Shown here: piece after piece, positions 17,947-25,900 of the stretch
How positions within the stretch are numbered: position 1 is the first letter of the stretch
Layout: each line of letters opens with the position of its first letter
Notes under the pieces: model-generated
The model's input: the letters and a program-made list of their open reading frames with translations, nothing else
What the model was told of the DNA's origin: nothing
Database searches by the model: none
Translations under genes and position numbers: made by a program
Assembly: GCA_964451305.1 (NCBI GenBank)
Contig: CAYVHV010000017.1
Location: 1 to 64,000, forward strand
Length of the DNA: 64,000 nucleotides
Direction: 5' to 3'
DNA from: SHLQ01 sp964451305
Lineage (GTDB): Bacteria; Actinomycetota; Acidimicrobiia; Acidimicrobiales; SHLQ01

Positions 17947-19341
17947 CTACGGCAGGTCGTGTGGAAGCGAACCTCGAGCGGCCCGAAGATAGGCATATGG
18001 AGTTTCGGCTCGGAAGTTTGAGACGCGAGACGTGTACACATCAGCGTACCGTTCGACCTGACGAGCAAAGAGACTCTTGTCGTTGCCCGCTCGCATCAGC
18101 GGCCCCCACACCGGGTTGCCAAGCTCCCCCGCAGCTCGGGCGAGCGGAGCGATCCGGTCGTCGAGTCTCGATGCCCGCGACGTGATCTTGTTGTACGCAG
18201 CCTGCACATCCTCGCCGCCGCCCGCAGCCCGTTGCAGACGAAGCTGCGCCTGCTTGCGATCGACGATGACCTTCTCGGCCATGAGTGACTCGAGCGTTGC
18301 TTGATCCGTTGCGAAATCGGCAGCATCGGCAATCTCGGATTCGAGACCCCGAGCAATCAACGCGGTCCTCCAGCGAAGCACGTCTTTCGAGACATGGACG
18401 TCACCGAAGAGATGGTCACCCACGTACAACGGATCATCGGCTTCGTTGCCGAACCATTCCTCTACAAGGCGGGCGTTGCCGCCGAAATAGACGTGCCCGG
18501 ATTCGAGTGGCCCATCGTGAGGTAACAAGAGCGACTCGTCCTCGTCGACCACTCGATAGATCGGGTGCGACTCGAGAAAGAACCCTGGCTTGCTCGCCGA
18601 GACGATGACCAAATCGAACAGACTCCGCCAGGTGTCGGTTCCTTCGATGAAACGATCGAAACAGTACGGCATCATCTCTCGGGTGAAGGCCCAATCCGAG
18701 TTCGTGATAAGGACCAGCTTCTTGCCAGCGAGGCGTTGGTCTTGCAGCGTTGCGGCCATGTCGGGATCGAGATCGACAAACCGCTCCTTGTCGCTCACGA
18801 TCTGTGCTTTGAGCGCTCCCCCGTTGTGCGCAACAGCGAGCGCATCATCTACGGCGTCGTAGATGTCTCGGTAGCTTTTGGACCCGTCGAGCTCGCCACG
18901 ATCGTGAAGTTCAATAAGTTGGGAGAACAGGCTTGCCCGGCTGAGCTCGAAGAGCGTGTTCATGAAGCGGAATCTCGGCGACGAGAGTTCGACGATGGTC
19001 GACGAGTACGCCGCCCGTTGTTGATCGAAGCTCAGAACCGATTTGCCGTGTTGAGCTCGAACAACCCGCCCGAATCGTGTTGCTTTGATGACGTTGCCGA
19101 GTTCGAGGTCGAAGACCAGCCCGACGGTAAATTCGGCCGGGTCAAAGGTGAAGTCCCCGACGGGAAGTCCACTGTTGGCAAGCGCGTGTTGAGCGTGGTT
19201 GAAAACTGCGCCTTCCCACTCCGCTGAGTGGTAGTGGATCAGCGTGTAGTCCATGTCGTATCCAACGACCGGCACGCTGCGGAGGTTCAGAGTCCTGTTT
19301 GCAAAGACGCCACGGACAGCGTCGGAGCGCGTTTGCCCCAC
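17947..19341 (-). CDS. HAD-superfamily (HAD-IG) 5'-nucleotidase
   Basis: A 464-residue protein of the purine 5'-nucleotidase family (eukaryotic NT5C2-like). The HAD nucleophile motif is VGYDMDYTLIHY (residues 27-38), motif II is LVLITNSDW, and motif IV is PLYVGDHLFGDV. An insert between them forms the cap region typical of this family, and a helical C-terminal tail (about 370-464) follows. It likely dephosphorylates IMP/GMP-like nucleotides. GTG start, with a GGGAGA ribosome site lying inside the end of the upstream GyrB-like gene, which stops five bases before; the two are probably translated together. Confidence 0.88.
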   Translation of the reverse strand: MGQTRSDAVRGVFANRTLNLRSVPVVGYDMDYTLIHYHSAEWEGAVFNHAQHALANSGLPVGDFTFDPAEFTVGLVFDLELGNVIKATRFGRVVRAQHGKSVLSFDQQRAAYSSTIVELSSPRFRFMNTLFELSRASLFSQLIELHDRGELDGSKSYRDIYDAVDDALAVAHNGGALKAQIVSDKERFVDLDPDMAATLQDQRLAGKKLVLITNSDWAFTREMMPYCFDRFIEGTDTWRSLFDLVIVSASKPGFFLESHPIYRVVDEDESLLLPHDGPLESGHVYFGGNARLVEEWFGNEADDPLYVGDHLFGDVHVSKDVLRWRTALIARGLESEIADAADFATDQATLESLMAEKVIVDRKQAQLRLQRAAGGGEDVQAAYNKITSRASRLDDRIAPLARAAGELGNPVWGPLMRAGNDKSLFARQVERYADVYTSRVSNFRAETPYAYLRAARGSLPHDLP

Positions 19342-19346
19342 TCGGT

Positions 19347-19925
19347 TCAGCTCTCCCGGAACGTGATTTCGGTCGAATCGAGCTTCAAACCAATCGCGCG
19401 AATCTCCTTATCGAGTGAAACGAAATCGAAATCGTCGCTTCCCGCGTAACGCTTGTCGAGTTCAAAGCGGAATCGGTTGCCCGGAGAGGTTCGGTTGACT
19501 TGTTTGAAGGGTGCCGACGGTTCACCGAACGAGTACTTCTGTGCCCACGCAACACCATCGATCATGGTGGCAAGCGATGCAGCCGATGAGATCGCGTTCA
19601 CCTCGGCGATGCTCGTCGAACACAACAGTTCTGCGTACTGCGGGTGTGGTTTGTGCTCGCCACAGCCTCCGAGGAGCGACATGATCTCTTGGGCCATCGG
19701 CTCTCGTCCGGGGAGTGCGTCGAGGGAGATACCGGGGCCATCGTCGGTGATGATGAACTCGTTGCCACTGGCAACGACGTCAATCGTGGTGACCTCTCCC
19801 TGGTGGGCGCCGGTCAATGAAACACACAACGCGGCGCGTACGCATTGGTTGCGGATGTTGCCGTTCGTATCGAAGTGCACGCCAATTCGTGAACGTACTG
19901 TCTGGAGGTCTTTCGCCTGTACCAC
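19347..19925 (-). CDS. Stand-alone, degenerate GyrB/ParE-type GHKL ATPase domain protein
   Basis: A 192-residue protein that aligns by eye over the whole ATP-binding domain of DNA gyrase B: TIDVVASGNEFIITDDGPGI (part) matches the G1 box, and EVNAISSAASLAT...WAQKYSFGEP matches the VVNALS...YxQxFxxG block. Key residues are missing. The N-box Glu and Asn region (EVVDN in GyrB) reads AALCV, and the GGLHGVG lid is replaced by CSTSIAE. There is no transducer, TOPRIM or C-terminal part. It is therefore likely an inactive ATPase paralogue used for binding or regulation, or a decaying gene; the intact frame and linkage to the nucleotidase favour a function. GTG start, less certain. Confidence 0.65.
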   Translation of the reverse strand: MVQAKDLQTVRSRIGVHFDTNGNIRNQCVRAALCVSLTGAHQGEVTTIDVVASGNEFIITDDGPGISLDALPGREPMAQEIMSLLGGCGEHKPHPQYAELLCSTSIAEVNAISSAASLATMIDGVAWAQKYSFGEPSAPFKQVNRTSPGNRFRFELDKRYAGSDDFDFVSLDKEIRAIGLKLDSTEITFRES

Positions 19926-20171
19926 TAGCGCCTCTTATCCATTCTTCTTCACATCAAGAGTATTTCGTTACGGATTTCCCGTCCTCGGGGTTCTGTCGAC
20001 AGTTTGGGTAGCGGAGATGAGGGTTTCACGAAAAACTTGGCGAATCGCTTCGATCGGCCGCTCGGCATGACGGAACCCTTACTGTGTGTGCGTTTGGGTT
20101 CACGTTGGGTGAAACAAATTCTTCTACCCGACTAGCATGTAACGTTCCGTAACATTAATGTCATATTCGTT
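19926..20171. other. Divergent intergenic region, AT-richer
   Basis: About 245 bases between the GyrB-like gene and the CBM60-like gene. It contains a tandem pair GTAACGTTCC-GTAACATTAA (20139-20158) close to the start of the latter. The inverse of the second unit (TTAATGTTAC) occurs in front of the RTX gene at 39901-39910. No RNA gene was recognised. Confidence 0.4.
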
Positions 20172-22184
20172 ATGTTTGGATCACACTCCGCGGTCACGCC
20201 CGCACGCCCAACCACGCACACCGCCCTCGGTGCCGCCTACCGCAGGTTGCCTCGACGGCCACTGCCACTTCTCGCCTTCACGCTCGCTCTCGCAGCCCTC
20301 CTCGCCGCGACGGCGCTGGTCACGCGGCCAGCGCCAGCAGCGGCGGCGCGCGCGAGCCAAGTACTCGTTCGCGCTCACGGCATCAGCGGGGCCGAACAAC
20401 TCGCCCTAACCATCAACGGAGAGGAAGTCTCGCGGTGGACGGTCTCTCGCACCCCCGATGACTACATCTTTACGACGAACACACCCATCGAAGTCGAGAC
20501 CGTCGAGGTCTCCTTCCTCAACGACTTGGGAACGACGAGAGACCTCGTCGTGGATTACGTCGATGTCGGCGGAATCGTCCTCGAGTCCGATGCCGCATCG
20601 ACGGTTTCCACGGGCACCTTCCTTCGCGGCGAGGGTTGTCGAGAGCGCGCCTCGGTTTCCGAGACGCTCCACTGCCGCGGTTCCTTTATCTACGAGGTAC
20701 CGCAGACCATCGCTGACGATGTTCCAGACACGACGACTACCGCGGCCGAGACTGCGGAGGCAGCGGAGACTGAGCAACAAGAGCAAACTCCGACTCCAAT
20801 CGTCATCACTCCCGATCCCACCTCGACCCCAGCGTCGACCCAGATCGACGCTCGGGTTTTTGGCAGCACGGGCAGTGAGCGCATAGAGCTTCGAATAAAC
20901 GGCGAAACGGTGCTTGCCACCACCATCGATCGCGGTTGGCAGATGGTGCAACACACGATGGCAACGGCGACCACGATCACCGACGCAGAACTGCATTTCG
21001 TCAACGATGACGGCCCCCGTGATGTCCGAGTCGACTATCTCGACGTCGACGGTGCGCACTTCGAGTCAGAAGATCCAAGCACTAGAGCCGCTGGTCTCTG
21101 GATATCGGGTCGTTGCACGGCAGGGGCATCGAACTCGGAATGGCTCCGATGCAACGGGTCGTTTCGCTACGACGTCAACAACACCGCCGCGGTCATTGCC
21201 ACCCCGGACGTCGAGACACAGAACCAACCAACGCCGGCGACCGGAGCCGTCACCACCACGCCGGTCGACGATGCTCCAGCCGATACCGCCGCCCCAACAA
21301 CGGCCGCCCCAACAGAAGCGCCTCCCGTGACCACCGCACCCGAGCCAGAACCCGCCCCCGAACCAACTCGGTCGGTCGGATCGCCGTCGAACGGCGCTCG
21401 GTACAGCATTGCCGAAGTCATCGACGGAACGATCGGCGCTGGCGATGGCTCGAACCCCAACGAAGAATCGCCAATGGGCCGCCACGACGCACCGCTCGCC
21501 TTGAACCAAGGCTGGAACTGGGCACAGGGCCCAACCCGCAACTCGGTATGGGGCCAGCTCGGTACCGGAAACTCGCGCTTTGCCGAATTCCGTTGCGCCG
21601 TCATCCCCGAACTCGGCCACACCCCGTCGGTACCGTTCCGAATCAACGTTCGCGAAGCCGCCTACTACCAGTACGTCAACGGCGACTGGCAGAAAGGATT
21701 CGATGTTGATCTCACCGGCGGCAACCACGGTGGATACCTGGGAACCGCTGGAGGTTCGAATAACAATCCGTTTACCTCAGGCTCGCACGGGCTGATCGAG
21801 TGGCGCCGAGAAGCCGACGGCAGTTTCTCCGCACCGTGGAACCCATCAGCGCTCATGATGCACTTCTGGGCTGCCCAGCGCCAGGCTCCAGCACCGGGCC
21901 AAACCGCGGAGTTCCTCACCAGCGAAGTTCGCCTCCAGCAACCAGATGGCCAAACCGTCGACCTTTCACAAGTCCGAGTCCTGTTCCAATGCGGCATCGA
22001 CTACTACAGCACGACGGGCGGACAAGGAACCCAGGTCCCTGGACCGGGTATTGCGAAGTACCACCGCGCGACCGAAGAGTGGAACCCTGGTCTGTGGGTC
22101 ACGCTGCCCCGGAACGCTCCCGCAAACTCCGTTGCAGACTTTTCGAGCTGGCTGACCAACAACACGCCACCGAACGTCGGTTAG
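20172..22184 (+). CDS. Secreted protein with two CBM60-like xylan-binding modules and an unknown C-terminal domain
   Basis: A 670-residue exported protein. A positively charged N terminus and a long hydrophobic helix (about 30-52, ending TRPAPAAAA) form the signal. Two similar modules follow (about 61-175 and 220-330). Both show the carbohydrate-binding module pattern of an RAxGxxGxExxxLxINGE opening, a VSFLND or LHFVND strand, VDYxDVDG, and a C-terminal Cys pair with CxGSFxYxV. They are separated by Thr/Pro/Glu-rich linkers (about 178-218 and 335-405). The C-terminal region (about 410-670) is rich in Gly, Asn and Trp and starts ARYSIAEVIDG; I do not recognise it. It may be a catalytic or binding domain. 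Probable role: attachment to or processing of polysaccharide outside the cell. Confidence 0.8.
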   Translation: MFGSHSAVTPARPTTHTALGAAYRRLPRRPLPLLAFTLALAALLAATALVTRPAPAAAARASQVLVRAHGISGAEQLALTINGEEVSRWTVSRTPDDYIFTTNTPIEVETVEVSFLNDLGTTRDLVVDYVDVGGIVLESDAASTVSTGTFLRGEGCRERASVSETLHCRGSFIYEVPQTIADDVPDTTTTAAETAEAAETEQQEQTPTPIVITPDPTSTPASTQIDARVFGSTGSERIELRINGETVLATTIDRGWQMVQHTMATATTITDAELHFVNDDGPRDVRVDYLDVDGAHFESEDPSTRAAGLWISGRCTAGASNSEWLRCNGSFRYDVNNTAAVIATPDVETQNQPTPATGAVTTTPVDDAPADTAAPTTAAPTEAPPVTTAPEPEPAPEPTRSVGSPSNGARYSIAEVIDGTIGAGDGSNPNEESPMGRHDAPLALNQGWNWAQGPTRNSVWGQLGTGNSRFAEFRCAVIPELGHTPSVPFRINVREAAYYQYVNGDWQKGFDVDLTGGNHGGYLGTAGGSNNNPFTSGSHGLIEWRREADGSFSAPWNPSALMMHFWAAQRQAPAPGQTAEFLTSEVRLQQPDGQTVDLSQVRVLFQCGIDYYSTTGGQGTQVPGPGIAKYHRATEEWNPGLWVTLPRNAPANSVADFSSWLTNNTPPNVG

Positions 22185-22195
22185 CGGTTCCGCTA
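22182..22195. terminator. Palindrome shared by two convergent stop codons
   Basis: TAGCGG-TT-CCGCTA is a perfect 14-base palindrome; the stop of the plus gene is its first three bases and the stop of the minus gene its last three. It can form a hairpin on either strand, but no U-tract follows, so a terminator role is only suggested. Confidence 0.35.
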
Positions 22196-22666
22196 CGCCT
22201 CGGGGTTTCCTGAGAGGATTCCCTGCAGGACAAGTGTTCCAAAGATCGCGAATATCAACGCCCCGATGACGATCACGATTCGTTGGAACCGTGGCCGCCC
22301 CGAGCGGAGCGCTGGAAGATTGATCATGACGGCGGCGACACCCATGACTGCGCCAGCAATACCGAAGAGCAACGGAAGGACCATCGGGGCGATCCCCAAT
22401 GCCAATTCAGCACCTGGGATTGTCGGGGTTGGCTCGTAGACCTCGTCATCGATGATCACCACCGGAAGGTCGAATCCCCCCGATCGTGCTTTGAGGGTCG
22501 CCGCGATTTCATCACCATCGTCGTCGTAGACCAGACGCTCCAAAGCGCTATCACCACGATCCGCTTGTTCGGTGCCTTGCATCAACTTTGGAAGGCCGAT
22601 CAACGGCGCCTTGAGCCACAACGGGTCGTCGTCAAACCCTGGAACATCCAACGGGTAGTCAGCCAC
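22193..22666 (-). CDS. Hypothetical membrane protein
   Basis: A 157-residue protein of no family I recognise. The N-terminal 85 residues are acidic and soluble (PLDVPGFDDDPLWLKAP opening). Two hydrophobic helices follow (about 88-115 and 128-148), with a basic loop RSGRPRFQR between them. GTG start with a good GAGGAG ribosome site eight bases upstream; the nearer-looking ATG at 22673 is out of frame. Convergent with the CBM60-like gene. Confidence 0.65.
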   Translation of the reverse strand: MADYPLDVPGFDDDPLWLKAPLIGLPKLMQGTEQADRGDSALERLVYDDDGDEIAATLKARSGGFDLPVVIIDDEVYEPTPTIPGAELALGIAPMVLPLLFGIAGAVMGVAAVMINLPALRSGRPRFQRIVIVIGALIFAIFGTLVLQGILSGNPEA

Positions 22667-22866
22667 GGGTCATCTCCTCGCAGCGTTCATAGCGGGGTTA
22701 TTCATCCATCGGAGTGTAGACAACCGCCCGGTCGACGCAAGCCTGCACACATCGAGTTCCATGGTCCAAAAGACCAAATCAGGTCGAATTTTGCTTAATT
22801 AAGTTTTCGCAGCGCCGATTCGTAAAGGACGGGGAATTGAAACGTCGATCTCCCGAGCATGCGACG

Positions 22867-22880
22867 GGCGAGTGCTCGCC
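22867..22880. repeat. Short perfect palindrome in the leader of the next gene
   Basis: GGCGAG-TG-CTCGCC, 26 bases upstream of the ATG at 22906. It could be an operator or a hairpin in the 5' leader. I see no match to a known riboswitch. Confidence 0.4.
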
Positions 22881-22905
22881 GCAGTAACGCGATGAGAGTG
22901 CAAAC

Positions 22906-24075
22906 ATGAGTGATCAACAAACCACAAGTGTTGCCGAAGCGGAACCGGTAACGACCCCAACCATCGACAGCGAAATCGTCGCTGAGGTTTCATGGACGGT
23001 TGGCGGCCGTCCTCCCGAGGTTGTCCTGTCTTTCCAAGGGCTCGCAGAACCTGTCGGCCTATTCGAAGAACTGCGGGCGATCGGTTGGGTTGTCCCCAAC
23101 ATGCCCCCACGACCGGCGAACGCGATCGACTGGACCCCTGACCCGGTTGCTGGCACCGACTACACCGTGCTCCCATGGACCGTCACAGAGTTCCGCCTCG
23201 ACGAAGGTGCGTGGTCCGTCGATCCAGAACACGTCGGCACCCGCACACTCGATGCACTCCTCAACCACGGCGGCGAGATCGAAGGAACGAGCGATCAGAT
23301 CACCGCTCACGCAGCCTCATACGCCGAACGTAAGCGCACGACGGCTCCAGCACCCGCTGCTGCAACGCCGGCCCCGGCCCCGGCCGCAGAACCAGCGCAA
23401 GTGCAGCCGCTCGCCCAGGTCGCAGGTATCGGCAATCCAGCAGCAGTCGCTGCTGCAGCCGCCGCCCGAGCAGCCACACCGATCACCCCTCAGAGCGCTC
23501 CCGCCGCAGCCCCAGCACCAGCACCAGCAGCAGCGCCAACCCCGGACCCGGCTCCCGCTGCGGCAGCCCCAGCAGCCGAGTCAGAGACAACCGAAACACC
23601 GGTAACGAGCTTCCGCACGGTCATCCTTCTCGGATTCCCCGCCGACGGCGACCCACTCCCCGGCCATGGCACATGGGTTGGCATCACCGGCCGCAAAAAG
23701 GTCCAGTGCTCGTGGAACGAACACATTATTGCGGGCGACCAACCAATTCCCGGCCATCAGGAGATGGGAGCACACGTCGCGAACGGTGCGGCCGCATGGT
23801 ACGCCGAGACCGACGCTCCACTCGCCGAAGTCGCGCCGAATGGCTATCGCATTGTTCGCCTGGTCCTACCCGACATGTCGGTCAACGACGCAAAGGTTCG
23901 CCGTCTCCACAAGGTCTTGGGCAACAACCTCCAGGTTATGCAGCTTCGATCGCTCGTGGGAACAAACCAAAGCGCCGTGCTCGTGAGCGCAACCGTTGGA
24001 GCAAACTCCTTCGAGATGCTGAATGCGAACCTGTGCCTCCGGATGCCGACAGCGGTCGTCCGGGTCAACCCATAA
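22906..24075 (+). CDS. Hypothetical protein: two domains joined by a long Ala/Pro linker
   Basis: A 389-residue protein, unrecognised. An N-terminal domain (about 20-145, SWTVGGRPPEVVLSFQG opening) is joined by about 80 residues of almost only Ala and Pro (150-230) to a C-terminal domain of about 155 residues (VTSFRTVILLGFPADG to the end) with mixed strands and helices. There is no signal peptide and no membrane helix, so it should be cytosolic. The linker resembles those of multidomain proteins that bring a binding domain to a partner. It has a long leader with a palindrome. Next gene on the same strand is polX, with its own promoter. Confidence 0.6.
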   Translation: MSDQQTTSVAEAEPVTTPTIDSEIVAEVSWTVGGRPPEVVLSFQGLAEPVGLFEELRAIGWVVPNMPPRPANAIDWTPDPVAGTDYTVLPWTVTEFRLDEGAWSVDPEHVGTRTLDALLNHGGEIEGTSDQITAHAASYAERKRTTAPAPAAATPAPAPAAEPAQVQPLAQVAGIGNPAAVAAAAAARAATPITPQSAPAAAPAPAPAAAPTPDPAPAAAAPAAESETTETPVTSFRTVILLGFPADGDPLPGHGTWVGITGRKKVQCSWNEHIIAGDQPIPGHQEMGAHVANGAAAWYAETDAPLAEVAPNGYRIVRLVLPDMSVNDAKVRRLHKVLGNNLQVMQLRSLVGTNQSAVLVSATVGANSFEMLNANLCLRMPTAVVRVNP

Positions 24076-24121
24076 CGCCCCAGTTTCTCCGCCGACAGTG
24101 CGAGGCGTGTACACAGAACCA

Positions 24122-24127
24122 TAGGCT
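24122..24127 (+). promoter_or_regulatory. -10 box of polX (TAGGCT), leaderless
   Basis: TAGGCT, six bases, ATG at 24134. Confidence 0.55.
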
Positions 24128-24133
24128 TGCGCC

Positions 24134-25891
24134 ATGGCCACGACACGTGACGTCCTCGCAATGCTCAGCGAACTGGTTACCCTCACCGCTCTTCATGAGG
24201 GAAGCCCACAATCGTTCAAAGTCCGAGCGTACGAAAAGGCCGGTCTCGCGCTCCAGGGCGACGGCCGCGATATTACGACCCTTTCCGCCGCCGAGCTCGT
24301 CAAAATTGATGGGGTCGGCAAAGCAACCGCAAGCAAGATCGTCGAGTTCACCACGACGGGAAACGTTGAGAAGCTCGATACCCTCCGTGAGCTTTACCCA
24401 CCCGACTTTGTCGAGCTCAGTCGTATCCCGGGGGTTGGCCCGAAGACTCTGAAGCTCCTGCGTTCCCAACTCGGCGTCGAAAACGTCGATCAGCTGCGAG
24501 AAGCGATCGCCGAAGAGAAGCTACGGACGCTTCCCGGTCTTGGTGCAACCAGTGAAGCCAAGATCAACAAGGCGATCGAGCGGTTAGGCCTCACCGGGAA
24601 AGATCGACGCACACCGATCGCCGATGCGCTCCCGCTCGCGGAGCGACTCGTCGACGACCTTCGGTCCCTTCCCGAAACCGAGGCCGCTCGGTTCTGCGGA
24701 AGTCTCCGCCGAATGTCGGAGACCATCGGCGACATCGATATCACCGTGGCATCCAATGCTCCGGAACGAATCATGGATTTCGTGACCTCGCACCACGAGG
24801 TTGCGGACATCGTGGTGAGCGGAAAGACAAAGACCTCGTTTCTCACCGCCGGTGGGCTCCAGATCGATGTTCGCGTCGTGGCACCCGAACAGTACGGCGC
24901 AGCAACCATGTATTTCACTGGATCGAAGGCGCACAACATTGCGCTCCGGCAACGAGCGCTCGATCGCCAAATGCTGTTAAACGAGTACGGCCTGATCGAC
25001 ACCAGCGATGAGGAGCTCGAGGGCGATGACCGACCGGTGATCGCCAGTCGAACCGAACACGAGATCTACGCAGCGCTCGACCTGCCATATGTGCCCGCGC
25101 CGATGCGTGAAGCCACTGGAGAAGTCGAGGCAGCCGCTGACGGCGCCCTTCCAGAGTTGATCGAGCGCTCGCACATTCGCGGCGATCTGCACTACCACAC
25201 GGACCGGTCTGGTGATGGGCGAAGCTCGGTCGAAGACATGGTCAAAGCCGCACACGACCAAGGCTATGACTACCTCGCCATCACCGACCATGGCGTGGAT
25301 CTTGCGATCAACGGATCGACCGCCGAGGAGATGCTCGAGCACCGTGACCACATTGCCGAGGTCGCAGAGGCATACCCAGACATGACGCTTCTGTGGGGGT
25401 GTGAACTCAATATCGACAGCACCGGCGGACTCGACTACGACCCGGACTTTCGAGCGCTCTTCGACTACACGGTCGCGTCGGTCCACTCGCACTATGACCA
25501 GAGCGTCGCCGCTCAAACAGACCGTCTGATAGCGGCGATCGCCGACCCGACAGTCAATTCGATCGGGCACCTAACCGGCAGGTACATCGGCCGACGCCCC
25601 GGGATCGAACTCGACTATGACGCCGTCATCGATGCGCTCGTCGAGTACGACGTCGCGCTCGAGGTCAATGGCGCTCTTCAACGGCTCGACGCAGCGTCCG
25701 ACGTGGTACGCAAGGCCGTCGACCGCTCGGTCAAGCTCGTCATCAATACCGATAGTCACCACACGTCGGAACTTGGACGAATGGAATATGGGATCCGTAC
25801 AGCCCAGCGCGGCTGGGCCCCCAAGGAGCTCGTGGTGAACTCGTGGGACAAAGCTACGTTCCTCAGCTGGGCGAATAGTCGACGGCCCTAA
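24134..25891 (+). CDS. polX: Family X DNA polymerase with PHP domain
   Basis: A 585-residue repair polymerase. The N-terminal 8-kDa-like and helix-hairpin-helix region (1 to about 160) contains two HhH motifs (KIDGVGKATA and RIPGVGPKTL). The nucleotidyltransferase domain (about 165-335) has the metal-binding GDIDITV aspartates after FCGSLRR, and a third site at QIDVRVV. The PHP domain (about 345-585) has HYHTDRSGDG, ITDHG, ELNIDS and NTDSHH metal ligands, which in bacterial PolX gives 3'-5' exonuclease and 3' end-cleaning activity. It acts in short-gap base-excision repair. It is leaderless and monocistronic, convergent with the dacB-type gene. Confidence 0.95.
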   Translation: MATTRDVLAMLSELVTLTALHEGSPQSFKVRAYEKAGLALQGDGRDITTLSAAELVKIDGVGKATASKIVEFTTTGNVEKLDTLRELYPPDFVELSRIPGVGPKTLKLLRSQLGVENVDQLREAIAEEKLRTLPGLGATSEAKINKAIERLGLTGKDRRTPIADALPLAERLVDDLRSLPETEAARFCGSLRRMSETIGDIDITVASNAPERIMDFVTSHHEVADIVVSGKTKTSFLTAGGLQIDVRVVAPEQYGAATMYFTGSKAHNIALRQRALDRQMLLNEYGLIDTSDEELEGDDRPVIASRTEHEIYAALDLPYVPAPMREATGEVEAAADGALPELIERSHIRGDLHYHTDRSGDGRSSVEDMVKAAHDQGYDYLAITDHGVDLAINGSTAEEMLEHRDHIAEVAEAYPDMTLLWGCELNIDSTGGLDYDPDFRALFDYTVASVHSHYDQSVAAQTDRLIAAIADPTVNSIGHLTGRYIGRRPGIELDYDAVIDALVEYDVALEVNGALQRLDAASDVVRKAVDRSVKLVINTDSHHTSELGRMEYGIRTAQRGWAPKELVVNSWDKATFLSWANSRRP

Positions 25892-25900
25892 GCGCTCGCT

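Noticed and set aside
22680..22905. Riboswitch (cyclic dinucleotide type) in the leader of the 22906 gene
   Set aside because: Only a short palindrome is present; the conserved cores of c-di-GMP or c-di-AMP riboswitches were not found.
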